This document shows positions 5,328 to 13,111 of a DNA stretch of 64,000 bases, piece by piece. Position 1 is the stretch's first letter, and each line of letters starts with the position of its first letter. Made by a program: the position numbers and the translations under genes. This DNA is from Ruminococcus flavefaciens (GTDB lineage Bacteria > Bacillota > Clostridia > Oscillospirales > Ruminococcaceae), in the NCBI GenBank assembly GCA_902760805.1, contig CACWHY010000005.1:1-64000 (forward strand), read 5' to 3'. Under the pieces are notes generated by a model. The model was not told the DNA's origin. It was given only the letters and a program-made list of their open reading frames with translations, and did not search any database.

Positions 5328-7913
5328 ATGAGAAGTAAAAAACTGCTTACACTGCTCATGTCAGCTCTTATTATGTGCGCCAGTGTACCGACCAACGTTT
5401 TCGCTCAAGAGGCTGAGATACAGTCTCAGGAGGAAGTGTTGGATCAGGAGCTCTCAGAGGTCTGGGAAGAGGCCGATGACGCTTACATATCGATCGACGC
5501 CGATCTGACTGAGCTCAGCGAGGAAACAGCAGGCGATGACGAGCTTGCCTGCGACCTCAACGACGACGGAGCGACCGACGCCAAGGACGGCGTGATCCTT
5601 CAGAAATTCCTGCTGGGCAGCGAGGAGCTCTCAGAGGCCAAGATCAAAATGTGCGACCTGAATTTTGACGAGAAGGTCAATGTCTATGACATGATCCTCC
5701 TCCGCCAGTTCTTAGCAGGCCCTCAGCCTGAGCCGCCTGTTACAACAGCTCCCGTTCAGACTACAGCTCCCACCGTGACAACGATCGCTAATACAGGAGA
5801 GCTGTACACCACAAAGGGCGTCACGACCTTCCTGAACATCAGAAAGTCCGCAAACGCCAGCGCTTCCATCGTGGGAACTATCCCTGCCAACGCTGAGTTC
5901 ACCGTGACTTCTATCTCAGGCTCATGGGCAGCGATCTCCTATAGGGGAACTACCGGTTATGTAAACACCGACTACATCCAGAAGAAGGCAGTGGTAACGA
6001 CTGCTAAGCCTGTGACGACTGCTAAGCCTGTAACTACCACAAAGCCCGTTACAACAGCTGCTCCTATCGTCACCACAAAGGCTCCTGCCGGCGAGCTCTA
6101 CACCACCAAGGGCGTGACAACCGGACTGAACATCAGAAAGTCCGCCAGCGCGACCGCTGAGATCCTTGGCTCTATCCCTGCTAATGCAGAGTTCACCGTG
6201 ACATCTATCTCCGGCAAGTGGGCTGCTGTCAACTATAAGGGAACAATTGGCTACGTCAGCACCGACTACATCCAGAAGAAGGCCGTGGCTACCACCACAG
6301 CAAAGCCCGTAACTACCACAAAGCCTGTTACAACAACAGCTGCTCCCGTGGTCACTACAAAGGCTGCTGCCGGTGAGACCTACACCACTAAGGGCGTTAC
6401 CACAGGACTGAACATCAGAAAGTCCGCCAGCGAGACTGCTCAGATCCTCGGCTCTATCCCTGCTAATGCAGAGTTCACCGTGACATCTATCTCCGGCAAG
6501 TGGGCTGCTGTCAACTTCAAGGGAACAGTTGGCTACGTCAGCACCGACTACATCCAGAAGAAGGCCGCTGCAACTACAACAAAGCCAGCAACTACCACAA
6601 AGCCTGTTACTACCACTTCCACCACAAAGCCTGTTACTACCACTTCCACCACAAAGGCAACTACCGCTGCTCCGGCTCCCACAACAACAAAGGCTGCCGG
6701 CGAGCTCTACACCACATACAACGTTACTTCATTCCTCAATATCCGCAAGTCTGCCAACGTAAACGCCGATGTTCTTGCAACTATCCCTGCCGGTGCTGAG
6801 TTCACAGTCACCTCAAACAACGGCTCATGGGCTTATGCGGAGTACAAGGGCACTAAGGGCTGGGTAAACGCAGCCTATATCCAGAAGAAGAATACTTCCA
6901 CCAGCAGCTGGGTAACAAACACAGCCGGTACTTACACCACTAAGGACGTTACCTACTACCTGAACATCAGAAAGACCACTAACACAAATGCAGATGTTCT
7001 GGGAACTATCCCTGCAAACGCATATTTCACCGTTACCAAGACAAATGGCACATGGGCCTATGCCGAGTACAACGGCGTTAAGGGCTATGTTTCCATGACC
7101 TATATCCAGAAGGTAAACACCTCCACCACCGGCGAGACCTACACCACCAAGGGCGTCAACGATTACCTCAACATCAGAAAGACTGCAAGCGTAAACGCCA
7201 CTGTTCTGGGAACTATCCCCGCCGGAACAAGATTTACCGTTACCAAGTACGGCTCTGAGTGGTCCTACGCTGAGTACAGAGGCATCAAGGGCTATGTAAA
7301 CTCAGCCTACATCCAGAAGGCCACAGGCAACTCCGTGATGCTCCAGGCTATGCAGTTCAACCAGCACCCCAACTACCCCACAGGCTGCGAGAGCGCTGCA
7401 CTGTACATCCTTCTGAAATACTACAACGTTAATGTTACTATGGAGCAGATCGTGAATGCTCTTCCCAAGGGACCTGTTCCCTACACCTCAAACGGAAAGC
7501 TGGTGGGCGCCGATCCCGAGCGTGAGTTCGTAGGCGACCCCAGAAATTCCTGGTCATACGGAGTTTTCAACACTCCTCTTCGTGATACAGCCAACAAGTT
7601 CAAGACCGGCGCTAAGACCCGTACAGGCGCTGCAGTGGCTGACATCATCAAGCTGCTGGACGCAGGAAGCCCTGTAGTTGCTTGGTACTGCACAAACCCT
7701 TCGGTCGGTATCACCTACACCAACAGCTGGTACGATTACAAGACCGACAGATATATCCGCTGGCCCGGCGGTGAGCACGCAGTTGTAGTTTGCGGACACA
7801 GCGGCGACACTATCACCTACCGTGACCCCAACACCGGCGGAAGCCGCACAATGACCCAGACTCAGTTCGCCAAGGTATTCAATGAGCTTGGCGGAAGGAT
7901 CCTCTGGTACTAA
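5328..7913 (+). CDS. Secreted dockerin, six-SH3b, C39-like cysteine peptidase
   Basis: This is an 861-aa secreted protein. The chosen ATG has AGGAGG eight bases before it and opens a signal peptide (MRSKKLLTLL, cleavage near A26). Next come an acidic linker, a type I dockerin (about 74-131) with two DxNxDxxxxxxD calcium loops, and a run of six bacterial SH3 domains (from 157 to about 667). The first four SH3 domains are separated by Thr/Pro linkers such as KPVTTTKPVTTT. A C39-type papain-like domain follows, with Cys687 (PTGCESAAL), His817 (GGEHAVVVCG) and Asp833. SH3b modules usually bind peptidoglycan, and dockerins bind cohesins on scaffoldins. So this looks like a cellulosome- or surface-linked peptidase. 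Substrate unknown. SH3 repeats 2 and 3 are nearly identical at DNA level. Confidence 0.88.
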   Translation: MRSKKLLTLLMSALIMCASVPTNVFAQEAEIQSQEEVLDQELSEVWEEADDAYISIDADLTELSEETAGDDELACDLNDDGATDAKDGVILQKFLLGSEELSEAKIKMCDLNFDEKVNVYDMILLRQFLAGPQPEPPVTTAPVQTTAPTVTTIANTGELYTTKGVTTFLNIRKSANASASIVGTIPANAEFTVTSISGSWAAISYRGTTGYVNTDYIQKKAVVTTAKPVTTAKPVTTTKPVTTAAPIVTTKAPAGELYTTKGVTTGLNIRKSASATAEILGSIPANAEFTVTSISGKWAAVNYKGTIGYVSTDYIQKKAVATTTAKPVTTTKPVTTTAAPVVTTKAAAGETYTTKGVTTGLNIRKSASETAQILGSIPANAEFTVTSISGKWAAVNFKGTVGYVSTDYIQKKAAATTTKPATTTKPVTTTSTTKPVTTTSTTKATTAAPAPTTTKAAGELYTTYNVTSFLNIRKSANVNADVLATIPAGAEFTVTSNNGSWAYAEYKGTKGWVNAAYIQKKNTSTSSWVTNTAGTYTTKDVTYYLNIRKTTNTNADVLGTIPANAYFTVTKTNGTWAYAEYNGVKGYVSMTYIQKVNTSTTGETYTTKGVNDYLNIRKTASVNATVLGTIPAGTRFTVTKYGSEWSYAEYRGIKGYVNSAYIQKATGNSVMLQAMQFNQHPNYPTGCESAALYILLKYYNVNVTMEQIVNALPKGPVPYTSNGKLVGADPEREFVGDPRNSWSYGVFNTPLRDTANKFKTGAKTRTGAAVADIIKLLDAGSPVVAWYCTNPSVGITYTNSWYDYKTDRYIRWPGGEHAVVVCGHSGDTITYRDPNTGGSRTMTQTQFAKVFNELGGRILWY
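5793..7317 (+). repeat. Six in-gene SH3 repeats with Thr-rich linkers
   Basis: Six copies of about 65 codons each carry the core LNIRKxxxxxAxxLGxIPA and end in YIQKK or YIQK. Copies 2 and 3 (about 6090-6280 and 6370-6560) share long identical stretches, pointing to recent duplication. The repeats are coding, not CRISPR. Confidence 0.85.
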
Positions 7914-7920
7914 GAAAGAA

Positions 7921-7946
7921 AAAAGTGTGCCTTTTGGCACACTTTT
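7921..7946. terminator. Bidirectional terminator
   Basis: AAAAGTGTGCC and GGCACACTTTT form an 11-bp stem around TTTT and serve the convergent genes on both sides. Confidence 0.9.
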
Positions 7947-7960
7947 CTTTTTATGCGGGA

Positions 7961-10129
7961 TCACTTTTTCTTACGGATCTTTTCCTTGCTGATGAAGCCG
8001 CTTTCGTCGGCAAGCTGGCTGAATTCATGCTCAACTGAACGAATGTCCTCCTCGGCTCCCACAAAAGCGTCCACGATAAGGGGATCGAAGTGCTTTCCGG
8101 AGCCGTCCTTGATGATCTGCATGGCTTCCTCAAAGGTAAAGGGCTTCTTGTAGCTGCGCTTTGAGACAAGGGCATCGAACACGTCCGCCACAGCCATAAC
8201 TCTGGCTGAAAGAGGGATCTCCTCCCCTGCCATGCCGTTTGGATAGCCGGAGCCGTCCCACTTTTCGTGGTGGTAGGCCGCAAGGTTTCTGGCCTCGTCC
8301 AGATAGCCGGAGTTGGGCACAAGGTCGATAGCCTGAGAGATTATGTCACGTCCGGCGGTGGTGTGGGTCTTCATTATGGCGAATTCCTCGTCGTCCAGCC
8401 GACCGGGTTTATTGAGGATAGCGTCCGGCACCTGGATCTTTCCAACATCGTGGAGAGGTGCCGAGCTTATCACATCTGAAATGTAGGTGTCCGTGAGCAT
8501 TTCCGCATAATAGCCCTTTTTCTTCATCTCGCTGAGGATTATCTCGGCATAGCGGGCGGTCTTGCGGACGTGAGCGCCGGTGTTCTGGTCACGGCTCTCA
8601 ACGATGTCGGCCAGCACCATGATCAGGGCGGTCTGCATCTGCGCCAGCTCCTCGGTCTTCTTCTGAACGTCGGCAACATAGCGCATACTGTCGTCAGAGG
8701 TCTTTGCTATGGCGTGGTAGAGGTTTTCCACCTCATCGCCGGTGCAGATGTTCAGCTCGTGGATACGCTCGATGCTGTTTTCACGGGCCTTTTCGCTGTC
8801 ATAGGCAAAGGTGCCTGTGCTGATAGCGATGGAGTTCACCGGCAGGATTATGTGGTACTCGATGAGCCACTGTACGATCACGAAGATCAGTATGAAAAAT
8901 CCCAGGAACAGCGACAGCATCTCGATGAAGAAATTCCGCTCGATCACGTTGATGTCGCCCATGGAGATGTCCGCAGCCGCATAGCAAACACACTCACCAG
9001 CGCTGTTTCGCACGGGAGCATACACAGTCAGCAGCCTGCCGAAGGAGCCGTTGGAGATCTTAGGCTCGATCTCGCCGCCCTCCAGGAGAATTGGCACCTC
9101 TTTTTTGAAGCTCTTGTCAAAGGGGATCACCTCTCCGGGCTTTGAGCCGGGCACGTCCTCAGAGTCCAGGTCGAAGACCACATGGCAGCCGTCGGGAAGG
9201 ATCTTGTAAACGTAAAGGTACTTGATATCGGCTGTGCTCTCACGGATCTGGTACAGTTTGTCTCTGATCTCATTATATCCGGGAGCCGCCTCGCCCTGCT
9301 GGATAAACTCGTCAACACGATCCGGGTCGATAGCACCGGCAGCGATATTCGCAGCACTTTCCGCCAGCTTTATGCTGTCGGTGGTGATAGATCTGCGGTA
9401 GAGCAGCATACTTATGCCGGTCGCAGCCACAGAGACTGCCACCAGAGCGATGCTCAGCACCAGCAGGATCTTGGTACGCAGGGACATCACTCGGAAGCTG
9501 GTCTTCTTAGCAGCAGCGGACTCCTCCTTGGAAAGAGGGGTCTGCATCCAGCCGGTAAAGCTGAAAAACTTCTCCAGCTTATCCGGAAGGAACTTCACCA
9601 AAAGCCCAACCAGCACCATGGACAGCGCCTTGTCTAGCAGGTCAGTGATGATGCTGGACATCATATAGGCGGCCTGTCGCCCGACGTGGGCGGCACGGCT
9701 GATCTGATCCCCCAGCTCACTGCTGTCATAGGGCAGATCATCCAGGAACATAGGCAGCAGCGAGCCAAGTCCTCCGCCGATACAGGCAAAGACAATGATA
9801 GCTGCTGCGCATTTCAGCGGCTTGCGGAACCATCCACGTCTTGAAAAATTTGCAGCAAAAAGGGCGATAAGCACGTTCAGCACGCCGTAGTACAGCGCCG
9901 ATGAGTCGGATATGCTCTTGAAGACATTTGTGGCAAAGCCTACTATAACGCCAGGAAGAGATCCTCCCAAGACCGCAACTGTGATACTTCCAACGGTATC
10001 AAGGTACAGCGGCAGCTCCAGCTTTGAAGCCAGGGCGCTAAGTAAAAGATTTACCGCAATTCCTGCCATACACAGGAAAACAGTTATCAAATTCCGGTCG
10101 TGTCGTGGTTTAGTTGAACTTCCTTCCAT
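7961..10129 (-). CDS. Membrane HD-GYP phosphodiesterase
   Basis: This 722-aa sensor enzyme has an N-terminal block of membrane spans (about 15-190). A further span (about 222-245) leads into an extracellular sensing region (about 250-400) and another span (about 405-430), then a HAMP-like linker and a C-terminal HD-GYP domain. The metal pair H560-D561 (PLHDVGK) and the GYP motif at 628-630 (DGSGYPNG) are intact, so cyclic di-GMP hydrolysis is expected. The ATG has AGGAGG at good spacing. The N-terminal helices, with GSITVAVLGGSLPGVIVGF, resemble an ECF-type ligand-binding fold, but this is inference. It is a single-gene unit with its own promoter. Confidence 0.88.
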   Translation of the reverse strand: MEGSSTKPRHDRNLITVFLCMAGIAVNLLLSALASKLELPLYLDTVGSITVAVLGGSLPGVIVGFATNVFKSISDSSALYYGVLNVLIALFAANFSRRGWFRKPLKCAAAIIVFACIGGGLGSLLPMFLDDLPYDSSELGDQISRAAHVGRQAAYMMSSIITDLLDKALSMVLVGLLVKFLPDKLEKFFSFTGWMQTPLSKEESAAAKKTSFRVMSLRTKILLVLSIALVAVSVAATGISMLLYRRSITTDSIKLAESAANIAAGAIDPDRVDEFIQQGEAAPGYNEIRDKLYQIRESTADIKYLYVYKILPDGCHVVFDLDSEDVPGSKPGEVIPFDKSFKKEVPILLEGGEIEPKISNGSFGRLLTVYAPVRNSAGECVCYAAADISMGDINVIERNFFIEMLSLFLGFFILIFVIVQWLIEYHIILPVNSIAISTGTFAYDSEKARENSIERIHELNICTGDEVENLYHAIAKTSDDSMRYVADVQKKTEELAQMQTALIMVLADIVESRDQNTGAHVRKTARYAEIILSEMKKKGYYAEMLTDTYISDVISSAPLHDVGKIQVPDAILNKPGRLDDEEFAIMKTHTTAGRDIISQAIDLVPNSGYLDEARNLAAYHHEKWDGSGYPNGMAGEEIPLSARVMAVADVFDALVSKRSYKKPFTFEEAMQIIKDGSGKHFDPLIVDAFVGAEEDIRSVEHEFSQLADESGFISKEKIRKKK

Positions 10130-10174
10130 AGCAGCACCTCCTATCAGGTATTACTAACAAAACAAGTTACACCC

Positions 10175-10203
10175 ATTATATCACGATCTAACAAAAATTG
10201 CAA
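10175..10203 (-). promoter_or_regulatory. Promoter of the HD-GYP gene
   Basis: On the minus strand: TTGCAA (10203-10198), a 17-nt spacer, TATAAT (10180-10175). Confidence 0.8.
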
Positions 10204-10241
10204 CAATTTTCGAAAGTTTTGTTCAATTTTACCGATCAGCC

Positions 10242-11585
10242 TTACTTTATCTGGTAAACTACATACTCCGGCGAGTCCGCTGTGACCTTGTGGATGCCGG
10301 AGACCGTGGAAACGCCCTCACAATACCTGACGATAGGTAAGCCATAGTCGATCTGGAGCCCGTCCAAGGGGAAGGCTGTTCCGATAAGGGGAGAAACGCA
10401 GTAGATCGTGTGGATCATTCCCCAGGGATCTGCGCAGATCAGGCTGTCACCGGCCTGAGTGAACTGATCCGGCAGGCTGGAAATGTTCATGGTAAGGTGC
10501 TCCTTGCTGCGAAGGTCGAAGGCATGGAGCTTCTTGGGAGCTTCGCCGATGCTCCTCTGGACGAAGAGCACGCTGTTTTTAGAGACTCCCGAAAGAGTCA
10601 TGCTGCCGGTATCAGGATCCACGACGCAGCCTGCAAGCTCCGGGTCAATGGAGCAGCGGTCTGTCTCAACGGCAAAGCTGATCGCGTAGTCTTCGTTCTC
10701 CTTAGGCGTGACCACCGCCTTTTCGCCGGGATAATCCGGCCACCAGCCTGAATTCAGACCGCTGTAGATCTCCTTGATCTTCTTGGTGGAAAGATCGAAT
10801 TTTTTCAGCACGATGTTATAGTCATCCTCCGGCAGGTCTGAAAAGTCGCTCTCAATAAGGGAAAGGAAGTCGTCATTGGCAGCAGCGATCCAGCCCTCGC
10901 CCTCTACAAGAGGAGTGACCTCGCCAGTAGTCATGTTGATCTCGCCTACTCGGGAAGTTGGAATATCACCTGTATCATTCCTGCTATAGGCATCGCAGAT
11001 CAGCTTTCCGCCTGCGTAGTAGATCTGGCTGGTCCCGGGAACATAGGTGCTTTCCATGTTGTATCTGGCCACCTCAGACAGCTTCTCCTGAGCAATATCG
11101 TACTTAAACAGGAGCATAAACGGGTCATCGGAATTGTTCTCGTCAATTCCTGTGAGCCACAGGGCATCTCCGGAGCTGGCAGCGCCGTAGATCGTGTAGT
11201 CCGGGTAGGCGCTGAAGTCAATGGAGATCTTGGTGGCATTGGGAGCGCTCTCGGCGTCCAGAATGTTCAAATTCATCTTCACCTCGGTGAATTCTGCGCC
11301 CTCCACCACCTCAGCAGGCGCCTCCTCCTCAGATCCCTCCTGGGAGGTCTGGCTGCTTTCAGCCTTCTGGGAGCCCTCGCTCTTGCCGGAGCTCTTATCG
11401 GACTTTTTCTCCTGCTTCTTGCCGGAAGGGTCCTCCTCTGAGCTCTCAGAGCTCTCCTCAGCGGTCGTTTCCTCAGTGCTCACAGATGTATCTTGGGAGC
11501 TTTCGGAGGAGCTGTTCTTGTTTTTATCTGAGCAGCCGCCGCAAATAAGCGCAGCAGCCGCAAGCAATGCGATCAAACGTTTCAT
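10242..11585 (-). CDS. Lipoprotein with propeller-like C-terminal domain
   Basis: This 447-aa protein starts at an ATG with AAAGGA eight bases upstream. The signal MKRLIALLAAAALICGGCS suggests lipidation at Cys18, although the lipobox is atypical. Residues 19-95 are a Ser/Glu/Lys-rich linker of low complexity. The remainder contains repeated strands of the type KYDIAQEKLSEVARY, EINMTTGEVTPLVE and KFDLSTKKIKEIYSG, which suggests a beta-propeller. I do not recognise the family. It diverges from the MATE gene, and the -35 boxes of the two promoters are only 4 bp apart. Confidence 0.75.
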   Translation of the reverse strand: MKRLIALLAAAALICGGCSDKNKNSSSESSQDTSVSTEETTAEESSESSEEDPSGKKQEKKSDKSSGKSEGSQKAESSQTSQEGSEEEAPAEVVEGAEFTEVKMNLNILDAESAPNATKISIDFSAYPDYTIYGAASSGDALWLTGIDENNSDDPFMLLFKYDIAQEKLSEVARYNMESTYVPGTSQIYYAGGKLICDAYSRNDTGDIPTSRVGEINMTTGEVTPLVEGEGWIAAANDDFLSLIESDFSDLPEDDYNIVLKKFDLSTKKIKEIYSGLNSGWWPDYPGEKAVVTPKENEDYAISFAVETDRCSIDPELAGCVVDPDTGSMTLSGVSKNSVLFVQRSIGEAPKKLHAFDLRSKEHLTMNISSLPDQFTQAGDSLICADPWGMIHTIYCVSPLIGTAFPLDGLQIDYGLPIVRYCEGVSTVSGIHKVTADSPEYVVYQIK

Positions 11586-11617
11586 AGTTTTTCCTTTCTG
11601 ATATGTAAGATAATTCA

Positions 11618-11646
11618 ATTATAGCATTTGATCAAAGCCCTGTCAA
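11618..11646 (-). promoter_or_regulatory. Promoter of the lipoprotein gene
   Basis: On the minus strand: TTGACA (11646-11641), a 17-nt spacer, TATAAT (11623-11618). Confidence 0.85.
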
Positions 11647-11650
11647 CTAT

Positions 11651-11679
11651 TTGCAATTCTCATCGAATAGTGGTATAAT
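11651..11679 (+). promoter_or_regulatory. Promoter of the MATE gene
   Basis: TTGCAA (11651-11656), a 17-nt spacer, TATAAT (11674-11679). The start codon at 11696 is only 16 nt beyond the -10 box, so the mRNA leader is very short. Confidence 0.8.
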
Positions 11680-11695
11680 GATAGTTGGTGATATT

Positions 11696-13045
11696 ATGCA
11701 AAATGATTTTTCTGAGGGTCCGGTCTGGAAAAGGATCCTCTCTCAGGCGGTACCGCTCATGTTCGCACAGCTTGTACAGCTCCTGTACAACGTAGTAGAC
11801 CGCATCTACATCGGACACATGGACTCCGGCGACAGCACAGCCCTGACCGGCGTTGGACTGACCTTCCCCATCGTGACCTTCATCATAGCCTTCGCTGCTC
11901 TCTTCGGAATGGGCGGAGTACCCCTGTTTTCCATGGCAAACGGCGCCGGCCGTCCTCAACAGGCAGAAAAGATCCTTGGCACCTCCGCCTATATGATCCT
12001 CCTGTCGGCGGCTGCGCTGACCATACTCGGCTACGCCCTCAAGGAGCCGATCCTCTACTTTCTGGGAGCCTCGGATCAGTCGATCGTCTATGCGGAGGAA
12101 TACCTGCGCTTCTACCTTTGGGGAACGCTCTTCTCAATGATCGGCTCCGGACTCAACGGCTACATCAGCGCTCAGGGCTTCCCGAAGATCGGAATGATGA
12201 CCGTGATCATCGGAGCTGCGGTGAACATCGCTCTTGACCCGGTCTTCATCTTCGCCCTGAAATTGGGCGTGGGAGGCGCCGCCCTTGCAACAGTGATCAG
12301 TCAGGCTGTCTCGGCGCTCTGGATCCTCCGCTTCCTCACCCGAAAAGCCACTCCCCTGCGGCTGAAGCGAGAGAATTTCCGCCTTGACAAGAGCCTTGCC
12401 GCAAGGATCTGCAAGCTGGGCACCTCAAACTTCGTTATGTCGGGAACTACCTGCTTCGTCCAGGCGGTATGCAACTCCACCCTTCACATCTTCGGCGGCG
12501 ACCTGTACGTCGGCATAATGACCGTGCTGAACTCGATCCGTGACATCTTCATGCTGCCGATAAGCGGCCTAGTCAGCGGCGCACAGCCTGTCATGGGCTT
12601 CAACTACGGCGCCGGGAAGTTCGGACGTGTCCGGGCAGCGATCCGCTTCAACACTATCGTGGGAGCCGTCTACACGGCGGCGGCTTGGCTGGCGGTGTTC
12701 CTGTTCCCCACGTTTTGGTTTCGGATCTTCTCCAACGACAAGGCCATGCTGGAGCCCGGCACATCTGCCATAAGGCTCTACTTCTTCGGATTTGTGTTCA
12801 TGGCCTTCCAGTTCGCAGGGCAGTCGGTCTTCCAGGCTCTTGGGGACGCAAAGCACGCCATTTTCTTCTCACTGCTGAGAAAGGCCTTCATCGTGATCCC
12901 TCTGACCCTGATCCTGCCAAGGCTGGGAATGGGCGTCACGGGAGTTTTCGCAGCTGAGCCGATCTCCAACGCATTGGGCGGCATAGCCTGCTTCCTGACC
13001 ATGCGCAGCCGGATCTACAAAAAGCTGGGCGAAAAGGAGAGCTGA
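11696..13045 (+). CDS. MATE family cation/drug exporter
   Basis: This 449-aa protein has about 12 membrane spans. The MATE pattern is clear: PLMFAQLVQLLYNVVDRIYIGHM near the N-terminus, QGFPKIGMM and PVMGFNYGAG in the second half. Family members export cationic drugs or metabolites using Na+ or H+. The ATG at 11696 is chosen because earlier in-frame ATGs lie inside the promoter. The upstream GGTGAT is a weak binding site, so initiation close to the 5' end is likely. Substrate unknown. Confidence 0.88.
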   Translation: MQNDFSEGPVWKRILSQAVPLMFAQLVQLLYNVVDRIYIGHMDSGDSTALTGVGLTFPIVTFIIAFAALFGMGGVPLFSMANGAGRPQQAEKILGTSAYMILLSAAALTILGYALKEPILYFLGASDQSIVYAEEYLRFYLWGTLFSMIGSGLNGYISAQGFPKIGMMTVIIGAAVNIALDPVFIFALKLGVGGAALATVISQAVSALWILRFLTRKATPLRLKRENFRLDKSLAARICKLGTSNFVMSGTTCFVQAVCNSTLHIFGGDLYVGIMTVLNSIRDIFMLPISGLVSGAQPVMGFNYGAGKFGRVRAAIRFNTIVGAVYTAAAWLAVFLFPTFWFRIFSNDKAMLEPGTSAIRLYFFGFVFMAFQFAGQSVFQALGDAKHAIFFSLLRKAFIVIPLTLILPRLGMGVTGVFAAEPISNALGGIACFLTMRSRIYKKLGEKES

Positions 13046-13076
13046 CCCTGACCTCCTCCAAAAATCATAACAAAAA

Positions 13077-13104
13077 GGAGCACTCCCTCAAATGGAAGTG
13101 CTCC
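13077..13104. terminator. Bidirectional terminator
   Basis: GGAGCACT and AGTGCTCC form the stem, with A and T tracts outside. It separates the MATE gene from the convergent esterase gene. Confidence 0.85.
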
Positions 13105-13111
13105 GATTTTT

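Noticed and set aside
6500..6799. Open frames in other phases within the SH3/linker region
   Set aside because: They are by-products of the Thr-rich ACx codon repeats in the real gene.
5793..7317. Regular repeats that could suggest a CRISPR array
   Set aside because: Repeats are about 195 bp or longer, in frame, and encode SH3 domains. No CRISPR-length repeat and spacer pattern and no cas gene exist in the window.
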